From: Paenibacillus borealis
GTDB taxonomy: Bacteria; Bacillota; Bacilli; Paenibacillales; Paenibacillaceae
Direction of reading: 5' to 3'
DNA length: 64,000 nucleotides
NCBI RefSeq assembly: GCF_000758665.1
Contig: NZ_CP009285.1
Location: 6,944,001 to 7,008,000, forward strand
Below the pieces are notes generated by a model. The model did not search any database and was not told the origin of the DNA. It saw only the letters and a program-made list of their open reading frames with translations. A program made the position numbers and the translations under genes. Positions 53,488 to 62,672 of the stretch are shown piece after piece (position 1 is the stretch's first letter; every line of letters starts with the position of its first letter).

Positions 53488-53933
53488 CGGCTCCCCCGCC
53501 CTTCCAGTTATGATGTAGGGGAAAACGCGGTAATGTACGCTGCAATGACGAGAACAGATCGCCGGAATTCATGGAAATTACCCCTTTCTTTCTGTTGGTA
53601 ACGCCATTATAGCACCGGGTTTTTACCCCTTCGCCCCCTTAAACTTTAGATATACTGCATAAATGACGGGGAATTTGCAGGGTGATGTCTTGTCTGCTTC
53701 TGGAGGCTTTGATGGAAGTAAAGGAAATGTGTGGGGATAGACATAGTTTGGAAACTTCGGAGAGGTCAGAGGAGATATGCACGCTGAAATGAAAGATAGG
53801 GAACGCTTATTGGAGGGGGAGCACTTGCGCCCCCACACAGATTTTAAAGGAATAGCGCACACCGGGGTCCGTTTAGCCTGGAGAAATATTATTGGGTGAT
53901 GTTCGAATCCGGCAAACTTTACCCGTCTACAGC
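53488..53933. other. Intergenic region without recognised features
   Basis: No gene, repeat or strong hairpin is seen between the MalF-type start and the SDR stop. The A/T-rich part near 53575-53700 is compatible with a promoter or decayed sequence. Confidence 0.5.
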
Positions 53934-54659
53934 TTACCGCAACAGGTACCCGCCATCCGGAAAGAGAGTGCTTCCCGTAGTGAAGGGATTCGTCATGAGG
54001 TACAGCACTGTATGGGCGATCTCTTCGTCATAGCCGGTCCGCCGCACAAGCGACATCGTCTCATATTCTTTAAAATGATCACCACGCGGCGTACCCTCCT
54101 GTCCTTCCCGCCAGATCGTTCCTGGCGATACGACATTCACGCGGACAGGCGCAAGCTCGACTGCCAGTGCTTTGCCCAGACTCTCAATTGCCCCGTTGCA
54201 GGCGGCATAGCTGGCGCCACCGTCAAGCGGACGCTGGCTGAAAGCGCCGGACATTAGCACGATAGAGCCGGACTCCGCCAGATAAGGTGCAGCGTATTTA
54301 GCGGCAAAGTACTGCGGCCAGAATTTGCCGTCAAAGCAGCTGATTGCCACATCCCGTTCAGCCGTGAGCGGACCCCGGACATACGCCGCTCCAGGTGTGA
54401 ACAGATGGTCGAAGGGGCTGACTGCCGCGAAGAATAGCTCCAGCTGCCGCTCGTCCCGGTTGTCCAGCTCATATGTTTCAACCGCACCGCCGCTGCTCTG
54501 TCTGATATGATCCGCCGCCAGCTCCAGCTTGTCCTTGGAGCGCCCTGCGATAACAACCTGTGCCCCCAGCGCTGCAGCAGCTGCCGCCGTTGCAAGCCCG
54601 ATCCCCGTACTGCCTCCGATAATAACCACTTTCTTATGTTTTAAATTCCAATAGTCCAT
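53934..54659 (-). CDS. SDR-family oxidoreductase with altered active site
   Basis: A 241-residue Rossmann-fold short-chain dehydrogenase. The cofactor motif GGSTGIG (15-21) and Ser137 are present, and NVVSPGT follows. At the YxxxK site the sequence is YAACN: Tyr151 is kept, but the catalytic Lys is replaced by Asn155. A similar Asn is found in an SDR subgroup with reading YAAxNGA, so it may be a real variant rather than damage; the rest of the protein looks intact. The RNA start has GGAGAAG upstream. It is divergent from an HxlR regulator with a strong palindromic operator between them. Confidence 0.87.
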   Translation of the reverse strand: MDYWNLKHKKVVIIGGSTGIGLATAAAAAALGAQVVIAGRSKDKLELAADHIRQSSGGAVETYELDNRDERQLELFFAAVSPFDHLFTPGAAYVRGPLTAERDVAISCFDGKFWPQYFAAKYAAPYLAESGSIVLMSGAFSQRPLDGGASYAACNGAIESLGKALAVELAPVRVNVVSPGTIWREGQEGTPRGDHFKEYETMSLVRRTGYDEEIAHTVLYLMTNPFTTGSTLFPDGGYLLR

Positions 54660-54757
54660 GTCTGCCTTCTCCTCCGCTGCCGGGAATTCTCCGGAATTCC
54701 CGGTTCATATTTTGTACATTATGGAATGAAAGAGGAGATACGTACAGTAGGCACTTT

Positions 54758-54776
54758 TTTCGTACCAGGTACGAAA
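54758..54776. promoter_or_regulatory. Perfect 9-1-9 palindrome between SDR and HxlR genes
   Basis: TTTCGTACC-A-GGTACGAAA lies in the divergent promoter region. Extra GTAC half-sites occur on both sides (CGTACAG near 54741, TCGTACCC near 54780). This is a likely HxlR-family operator. Confidence 0.65.
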
Positions 54777-54879
54777 TATCGTACCCTTCAGCCCTGATAA
54801 GGGCGAAAGAATGGACAATATCCTCTATTCCGGTATGATAAGAGAAGTATAACAACATGATGACGGAGGAAGAGAAGCG

Positions 54880-55224
54880 ATGAATCTGCAGGAACCCAGG
54901 CTGAGAGGCGTCATTGCAACACTTGATGCCATCGACGGCAAATGGAAACCGTTAATTTTGTTTATTTTATTAAAAGACGGGACCCGGCGCTTTGGCGAGC
55001 TGCGGCGGCTGATCCCCGATGTATCACAGGGCACTCTTACGAAACAGCTGCGGGAATTAGAGCAGGCTAAGCTGGTGGAACGGAGAACATTTCCCGAGGT
55101 ACCTCCAAAGGTCGAATACAGTCTTACCGCACACGGAAAAACGCTAAGTACCATCCTCGATAATATGTGCGGCTGGGGACGCGAGCATTTGAAGGTTCTG
55201 GATGGCAGCGGGGAACGGCTGTAA
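54880..55224 (+). CDS. HxlR-family transcriptional regulator
   Basis: A 114-residue winged-helix protein with the family signature [20 protein letters not shown], then [20 protein letters not shown] and a wing ending LTAHGKTL. The N-terminal redox Cys of YodB/HypR-type members is absent; one Cys lies near residue 98 (NMCGWG). GGAGGAAGAG precedes the ATG. It probably controls the divergent SDR gene through the palindrome at 54758-54776. Confidence 0.88.
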   Translation: MNLQEPRLRGVIATLDAIDGKWKPLILFILLKDGTRRFGELRRLIPDVSQGTLTKQLRELEQAKLVERRTFPEVPPKVEYSLTAHGKTLSTILDNMCGWGREHLKVLDGSGERL

Positions 55225-55231
55225 CCCCTGC

Positions 55232-55275
55232 AGACAAAAAAAACCGCGAACCCGCTCTGCCCGAACGGTTCACGG
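55232..55275 (-). terminator. Terminator for the LacI gene
   Basis: On the minus strand CCGTGAACCG pairs with CGGGTTCGCGG, followed by TTTTTTTTG. It lies between convergent HxlR and LacI genes. Confidence 0.75.
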
Positions 55276-55349
55276 CTTAATGTACATCTACCAATCCCTT
55301 TGTTCACATGATTGTCCCCCTCCGGGAAGGACGGCAAAGCCGCTTCCTC

Positions 55350-56321
55350 CTACGTAGTAGCCCGCTTCACCAGTTGAAACTCCAGCTCCTGCTGCTCAGG
55401 TTCCGTTCCTTTGAGCCTGCTGAGAATCAGCAGGAACGCATTCTGCGCCTGCGCGGCAATCGGATTATAGATTGAAGTAATCCCAAGGGTATGGGCCAGC
55501 TCTGTATTATCGAATCCGACAACCGCCAGCTCTTCCGGCACCTTCACACCCATCCTCCGGGCCTCATTCAGCACACCTGCCGCTACCAGATCATTGGCAC
55601 ACAGAATGGCATTCGGACGTTCCCCGGGATTCAGCAGCAGTTCACGGACCAGCTGCTCTCCCTGGCGGATGGAATAGATGCCGGTAGGCGACCAGTCGGG
55701 ATTAACCGGCAGCGCATATTTGCGGGCTATATCTTGATACGCCTGAATCCGCCCGGATGTATTCATGCTGGTCGGCCTGCCAAAAGCATTAGCGATCCGC
55801 GTATAGCCCTGCTTAATCACATGCTCCAGCCCCAGCATATATCCGTCATACTGGTTCATGGCGACACTCTGAATCTCCGGACGCTCCATCCGCTGCCAGG
55901 ACACGATCGGCCCGTATTTGCAAAAGGTGCCTAAGAGCGCCTGATCGTTGACGCAGGTGCTGATGACCAGCGCATCGACTCTTTTCCGCCGCATATCCTC
56001 GAAGGCCTGCAGTTCTTTGGCCGGATCGCCCCCGGAAGTATAAATGATCGTCTGGTACCCGTGCTGGCTGGCGGTCTCGACGAAGCTGTTCAGAAACGGC
56101 AGCATCACTTCGTTGATCCCTTCCGTAACCATGCCAATCTGCTCCGTCTGCCCTTTGGACAACGAAATAGCATTGCCGTTCGGCACATAGTCCAGCTCTT
56201 CCATGATCTTCATGATGGTATCCCGCGTCGCCTGGCTCACATGGGGGGAATGATTCAGCACCCGCGAGACGGTGGCTTTGGAGAATCCCGACAGCTTGGC
56301 AATTTGATCAAGATTCGACAT
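55350..56321 (-). CDS. LacI-family transcriptional regulator of the beta-glucosidase gene
   Basis: A 323-residue regulator with helix-turn-helix LDQIAKLSGFSKATVSRVLN and a sugar-sensing domain (AILCANDLVAAGVLNEARRM, VVGFDNTELAHTLG). ATG 56321 follows AAGGAG; the frame reaches back to 56342. It is divergent from the GH1 gene, with the palindrome TGTAACGCGTTACA (56370-56383) between the two starts, so it likely represses both. Confidence 0.9.
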   Translation of the reverse strand: MSNLDQIAKLSGFSKATVSRVLNHSPHVSQATRDTIMKIMEELDYVPNGNAISLSKGQTEQIGMVTEGINEVMLPFLNSFVETASQHGYQTIIYTSGGDPAKELQAFEDMRRKRVDALVISTCVNDQALLGTFCKYGPIVSWQRMERPEIQSVAMNQYDGYMLGLEHVIKQGYTRIANAFGRPTSMNTSGRIQAYQDIARKYALPVNPDWSPTGIYSIRQGEQLVRELLLNPGERPNAILCANDLVAAGVLNEARRMGVKVPEELAVVGFDNTELAHTLGITSIYNPIAAQAQNAFLLILSRLKGTEPEQQELEFQLVKRATT

Positions 56322-56363
56322 GATGCTTCTCCTTATATCCATTCTTATCTTTTAAAATAATCC

Positions 56364-56383
56364 TTGACATGTAACGCGTTACA
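56364..56383. promoter_or_regulatory. LacI-type operator overlapping a -35 element
   Basis: TGTAACGCGTTACA (56370-56383) is a perfect 14-bp palindrome with the central CG typical of LacI-family operators. It directly follows TTGACA (56364-56369). No clear -10 follows at the usual distance. Confidence 0.7.
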
Positions 56384-56430
56384 ACATTTAGCATTCATTT
56401 ATGGGCATATTATTAGCTTACCATATCTGA

Positions 56431-57876
<1,446 letters not shown>

Positions 57877-57889
57877 GCTCTTTCTTCCT

Positions 57890-57919
57890 AAAAAAGGCAG
57901 CCATTCGGCTGTCTTTTTT
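57890..57919 (+). terminator. Terminator after the GH1 gene
   Basis: AAAAAGGCAGCC pairs with GGCTGTCTTTTT around ATTC, followed by more T. Confidence 0.85.
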
Positions 57920-58645
57920 GTTGGGGTTAATGTTCTAACTTTATGGAAATTTCCATACGGTTAGTCTATTTTTATTGCTAAGCATAGTCGCCTCCAGCCC
58001 TCCGTTACCTGCTTCTTCAGAGCCCCCTTAATATGTGTTTATCATCGCGCACTTTAGCAGCGGGAAGCCAGCCGTGCTCTTGATTACCCGGAAGTTAGTG
58101 AGTAGGACTGAGATTCCGTTATTTAGGCAAAACCGGCGAAATTACAGGCCAATCGGACTCAGAATCCCTTATATGCCCCGTCATGCCTTCTTTCGGGCTC
58201 AAATGAACAAGATAACGGAATCTCAGTCCGCTTCATCCTAAATTGTAAGGTTTTCCGGAAAATAGAGGCTTCTCAGTCCGCTTCACGCTTTGGATAACTT
58301 TAGCCTGACACCATTCAGCTCACTACAGGATATTCTCGAAGTAGAAACATCTGTTTCCAACACACATCCCCCTAATAAGTGGAAATTATACACTTGATTA
58401 TATAATTTCAGTCGGTAAAATCGGATTAAGTGGAGAAACGACACTTATTTTTCCTGATTTCGGCTCCTCATAGCTATTATCCGATGATTAAGTGCCTTTT
58501 TTCTAACTATCTCTCTGAACTCGCCGGTTTCAGGATTATTAAATGACATTTTTCCACTTATTCTGCTCAGCATATAAATTCTATATTTCAAATAAGGTTC
58601 CACCCTACCCTCATACCCTCATTTCCTCATCCCGTCGCCGCCATC
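57920..58645. other. Gene-free region with inverted and GGCGGATT-type repeats
   Basis: Contains an element with 18-bp inverted ends (58105-58229), a further TCTCAGTCCGCTTCA copy near 58271-58285, and TTAAGTG-bearing repeat units at about 58410-58500 (CGGATTAAGTGGAG with CACTTA downstream). No gene is supported. Confidence 0.6.
58105..58229. repeat. 125-bp element with perfect 18-bp inverted ends
   Basis: GGACTGAGATTCCGTTAT (58105-58122) and ATAACGGAATCTCAGTCC (58212-58229) are exact complements, 89 bp apart. It resembles a small non-autonomous element or a cruciform-forming repeat. Confidence 0.7.
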
Positions 58646-61117
58646 TCAACTCTCGCACAGCGGAGCCTCCTCCAGCACGCCGGAGGCAGGCCGCAGGCGG
58701 AAGGTCTTGATCTCGAATCCGTTCAGGCTGACCTCCCGGCGGATGCCGAGCGAAGGAAGACTGATCGTGGTTACACCGCCCAGTCCTGTAGGCTCGAACA
58801 GGCGCAGGATATAGTTCTCTCCCTGCTCCTCCTGTTTGAATGCGCTGAGCTGAATGCTGTCATCCTCCAGCATCAGCAGCGGGGCAGGCGTCTCTCCTTC
58901 CCCTGACGGGAAGAAGGATAACGCATAAGGCCGCTCGTTATGGACCAGCGCTTCGCGGTCCACCGGCTTCCTGCGCTCCCTCTGCGCTCCGCCGTTCAGC
59001 CAGAAGGTGTAGCTGCGCTCCCCCTGATCCATCCGCGGCAGGAAGCGGTCCTGGGCCATGATCGGCCGGTCGCCGATCGGATGTGCGCAATATCCGGCGC
59101 TGCGCAGAAGAGACAGGCGCAGCTCGCCCTGGCGGAAATCTCCGCCATGGATTCCGTTGTTGATGCAGGTCACCGCCAGGTTCTGGGTGGCATCCTCAAC
59201 GGAGACCCATTTCTGCGCCGCTGTCTCCCGGCCTTCCCGGTCCAGCGGCTGTACGCCGAAGGCCGTCTGGCCGAAGAAATCCCCCTGCGCAAGCACGGTA
59301 GGGATCGACAGCTTCAGCATCTTGTCCTTCTCGTTCCAGTAGACCCGCAGCTCAATCTCCACCTCGGTCCCCTGCTTCGGCAGCTTGTAAGTCTGGCAGA
59401 TGGAGGAGCTGCCATAGCTCAGCACCGCTTCAATAACGGTGCGGACCTCGCCGTCTTCGATAACCCGCACGGCAGGCAGCGGCTGCTTCACACCGGAGAA
59501 CAAGGCGCTGGCTTCCGCATTCATCAGCGTGAATGCGCCCTCCAGCTGATTGAAGCGGTCGGTATCCATCCGCCACGGGTCTTCATTGTCATTCATGACC
59601 AGTGGAGCGAAGGCTCCCTTGCGCAGCAGTGAACGGCCCCCGGCGGCATACTCGTCCATCAGTCCGGTCCGGGCATTGATTACGACCCGCAGCTCAGCGG
59701 TCTCGAACCGGTAGCAGCCGTCCTGCTCAGCGAGCTGCGGCAGCAGCTTGGCCGGCAGCATCTCCATCCGGCAGTCGAACCGGTTCATCGAGGAAGGGGC
59801 CAGCTCAGCAGTGAACGCCACCCGCTTCCGCCAGTCCAGCGGAATATTGCTGTGCTCCTTCTCCGGCTGGCAGGGCAGACGGTTCTCTCCCTGATAGACT
59901 ACCGGCATGGAGAACTCCTCATTCCAGTTCTGGTCCTCCAGCATGAATTCACATTCGAATACTCCGGTTACCGCATACGGATGCGGATTGTAGATCAGAA
60001 CCGGATACTCCTTCAGCGCCGCCTTGGGCTGTCCGGCGGCCAGGGCGAAGAAAGCCCGTGCCTTCAGCCGGGCAACGGTCTCCAGGCCATGGCTGATCTG
60101 GCGGAGGGACGCCTCCTCCGCATTCTGCACAGCTGTGCCTGGAAGAATGTCATGGAACTGCGCGGTGAGCAGATCCTGCATCGCCCCCTGCAGCCCGGCT
60201 GCAGGATAGGCGAGCAGTCCCTGCAGCGCAGCGGCGGACAGCATTTTCTCCGTCATGTACAGTTCATTCTCCAGTAGCCTGTGCTGCTGCTTCATGCGGA
60301 TCATCGAGGTATAACAGCCCACGAAACGGGGATTGAGATCCCCAGCATAGACGGGCAACTCCCCCTGCTGCGCCAGTTCAGCGAAATAACGTTCCGGCGT
60401 AGAATGGACAACCTCCACATCCTCCCGTTCCTGCATCAGCTGCGCAATCTGCGCCAGATCCATCCGTGACGGCCCGCCGCCGTGATTGCCCACACCCCAT
60501 AACACCAGTCCTGTCCTCTGCTGCGGATGATCCGCCAGCCACTGCTCAATCTTCCCGCGGGTTTTGCCCATGAGCGAGTTGTATCCGCCCTCTATCTTGT
60601 GGGCCATCACCCGGCTGCCATTGTATCCCTCCCAGCTGAAGTCGCCCGCAGGCAACCCTTCCATTTCATCCGGACGCATGAAGATATATGAATCGTATCC
60701 CGCCTGAACCAGAATCTGCACCAGTCCGCGCGTATGACCGAAGGAATCGAAGTTGATGGCAGTGGTAGGCTCTGCACCGAACTTCGCCCGGAAATAAGCT
60801 TTACCCAGCAGAATCTGGCGCACAAAAGATTCCCCCGAAATCATATTGCAGTCAGGCTGCAGATACCATCCGCCCATGATATGCCACTTGCCTGCCTGAA
60901 CCAGCCGCTCAATCCGCTTGAACAATGCCGGCTCGTACTCCTCAACCCATTGATAGAGAATGACCTCATTATGATTAAAAATATATCCTTCGTTCTCCTC
61001 GCAGAATTCCGCAGCAGCACGGAATGTGGATACCGCAGCAGCGGCGCCCTCCTCCCACTCCCACTGCCACACCGGGTCCAGATGGGCGTTACTGAGCAAA
61101 TGCAGTTTCTTCTTCAT
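58646..61117 (-). CDS. GH38 alpha-mannosidase
   Basis: An 823-residue cytosolic enzyme that removes alpha-linked mannose. Zinc ligands and catalytic residues are visible: NAHLDPVWQWEWEEG (His12, Asp14), the nucleophile Asp124 in INFDSFGHTRGL and the VLWGVGNHGGGPSR loop with zinc His. Helical and beta-sandwich domains follow to the C terminus. No signal peptide is present. It is divergent from an AraC regulator by 155 bp. It may act on imported mannosides or glycan fragments; the precise linkage is unknown. Confidence 0.92.
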   Translation of the reverse strand: MKKKLHLLSNAHLDPVWQWEWEEGAAAAVSTFRAAAEFCEENEGYIFNHNEVILYQWVEEYEPALFKRIERLVQAGKWHIMGGWYLQPDCNMISGESFVRQILLGKAYFRAKFGAEPTTAINFDSFGHTRGLVQILVQAGYDSYIFMRPDEMEGLPAGDFSWEGYNGSRVMAHKIEGGYNSLMGKTRGKIEQWLADHPQQRTGLVLWGVGNHGGGPSRMDLAQIAQLMQEREDVEVVHSTPERYFAELAQQGELPVYAGDLNPRFVGCYTSMIRMKQQHRLLENELYMTEKMLSAAALQGLLAYPAAGLQGAMQDLLTAQFHDILPGTAVQNAEEASLRQISHGLETVARLKARAFFALAAGQPKAALKEYPVLIYNPHPYAVTGVFECEFMLEDQNWNEEFSMPVVYQGENRLPCQPEKEHSNIPLDWRKRVAFTAELAPSSMNRFDCRMEMLPAKLLPQLAEQDGCYRFETAELRVVINARTGLMDEYAAGGRSLLRKGAFAPLVMNDNEDPWRMDTDRFNQLEGAFTLMNAEASALFSGVKQPLPAVRVIEDGEVRTVIEAVLSYGSSSICQTYKLPKQGTEVEIELRVYWNEKDKMLKLSIPTVLAQGDFFGQTAFGVQPLDREGRETAAQKWVSVEDATQNLAVTCINNGIHGGDFRQGELRLSLLRSAGYCAHPIGDRPIMAQDRFLPRMDQGERSYTFWLNGGAQRERRKPVDREALVHNERPYALSFFPSGEGETPAPLLMLEDDSIQLSAFKQEEQGENYILRLFEPTGLGGVTTISLPSLGIRREVSLNGFEIKTFRLRPASGVLEEAPLCES

Positions 61118-61272
61118 GGCTGAGTCCCCTCCCTAGATCGTAGTTCTTCTACCTCTATTGTGAGGCCGGACAGCAGCAGAGTACATTTCCTATTCTCGCG
61201 AATATTTGTCTTATTATGATACAATTAGGGATACCAACGTGAAGAAGCCTAACTGCGAAGGGACATGATTGA

Positions 61273-62178
61273 ATGGATATTAGCCGTTACAAAAGCGAAC
61301 TCCCCCCTGTACTCAATATGTTATGTCAGGAGATCCGTGTTCAGGACGCCGTCATCGAATGGGTTGATATCATTTTTGAACAAATCGGCACCGCCAGTAA
61401 GTGTCCGCCTCATGCCCACACCTGGTTCGAATTTAACTATGTGCTGTCCGGTCAGTTGGGCACGCGTTTCGACGGAGACGAGATCACCGTACGGGAAGGT
61501 GAATTTTTCCTGATTCCTCCCGGCAGGGTGCACTCCCATACCTACACCCGGGGTAACCCGCATGAAGGACTTTGCTTCCGCTGGCGGCTCCGCCACGCGG
61601 ATTCCGGACACACCGGGGATGATACCCGTTCACTGTATTCGCACCTCAAGTCGCTTCAGGAGTGGAAGCCTGGCGCTTTTCGTGATACTGAAGGTTTCAG
61701 TGCGATGCTGACTCACTTCCTTAAGGAAGCGGCAGCCGCAGAACCGTCGGAGCTGGGACTGCAGCTGCTGCTGATCCGGCTGCTTGAGCGTCTATGCCTG
61801 TTGCAGCAGACACTGAAGGGACATACCGGAACCCCGGCAATCGCCTCTGAACCGCTGGTGCGTAAGGTCGAGGTTTACCTGGAGGATTTCCAGGGAGACC
61901 GGCTGAACGTGGGAGAACTCGCGGCATCGCTGCACATGAGCTATGGCCACTTATCCCGCGAGTACAAGAAGCTGACAGGGCATACGCTGGTCGGACGGAT
62001 GAACAAGATCCGGCTGGAAAAAGCCAGGGAGCTGCTGCTGCTCCCCGGCTCGAATATTTCGGAAGTCGCTGAACAGGCGGGTTTTGCCGACCTGAGCTAC
62101 TTCAGTAAAGCATTCAAAAAAAGCTACGGCCAGGCCCCGCAAACCTACCGAAAGGCACATTCCACGAGCTCCGGGTAG
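61273..62178 (+). CDS. AraC-family regulator with cupin sensor
   Basis: A 301-residue soluble regulator. The N-terminal cupin (PPHAHTWFEFNYVLSGQLGT, then EGEFFLIPPGRVHSH) binds a small ligand, probably a sugar. The C-terminal AraC domain (LNVGELAASLHMSYGHLSRE and NISEVAEQAGFADLSYFSKA) binds DNA. GAAGGGA precedes the ATG by 9 nt. As it is divergent from the alpha-mannosidase gene, it likely activates it in response to mannose or a mannoside. Confidence 0.9.
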   Translation: MDISRYKSELPPVLNMLCQEIRVQDAVIEWVDIIFEQIGTASKCPPHAHTWFEFNYVLSGQLGTRFDGDEITVREGEFFLIPPGRVHSHTYTRGNPHEGLCFRWRLRHADSGHTGDDTRSLYSHLKSLQEWKPGAFRDTEGFSAMLTHFLKEAAAAEPSELGLQLLLIRLLERLCLLQQTLKGHTGTPAIASEPLVRKVEVYLEDFQGDRLNVGELAASLHMSYGHLSREYKKLTGHTLVGRMNKIRLEKARELLLLPGSNISEVAEQAGFADLSYFSKAFKKSYGQAPQTYRKAHSTSSG

Positions 62179-62672
62179 CTCAAAGGTGTGCACTTGGTTT
62201 CGACCCTGCCAATGGTAGCCGGACCATGCTTGGCATCCCATTCACTGCACCGTTTAGGCCAACAACAGCGGCAGCTCCTCTTGCCGCTCCATACAGGACG
62301 AGCAGCCACAGGCCGTCTCTTTCTGCCCTTTCCTTCCCTCCCCTCCGGAGCGTAACTGAAAGTATATATTCCAGAGGAACAAAGGTTTATATCCAGAAGC
62401 GGAAGGACCGGAGGGGAAATTTGGAACTGTAGGAGCGATAGCGTCCGCCTTTATGTTTGGATTTCTACCGCGATCAGCGGTTTAGATCAGGAAATCCAAA
62501 CATAACAGCGGCCGGAAGTCCAAATGTTCACCGCAGAGACGCCGCAGCTTCCCGTTAGTACCTTAGCTTCATCGTCTATAGACATTCAGATAGCTCCTTT
62601 ACCATTTTGCAACTAATTCCCAGAAAGGTTGGGATATACTAGCCACAGATGAATCATAAGGAGAGTAACTGG
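62179..62672. other. Intergenic region with cruciform repeat
   Basis: Holds an upstream inverted repeat (CCCCTCCGG near 62340 pairing with CCGGAGGGG near 62408-62416) and copy 2 of the 105-bp cruciform repeat (62420-62524). The last 40 bp contain the ribosome site of the next gene. No gene is supported. Confidence 0.6.
62420..62524 (+). repeat. 105-bp cruciform repeat, copy 2
   Basis: TTTGGAACTGTAGGAGCG, ATAGCGTCCGCCTTT, then hairpin arms ATGTTTGGATTTCT (62453-62466) and AGGAAATCCAAACAT (62489-62503) around an inner ACCGC-GATCA-GCGGT hairpin, then AACAGCGGCCGGAAGTCCAAA. Outer flanks equal those of 7514-7618 but the arms differ in sequence and still pair. Confidence 0.8.
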
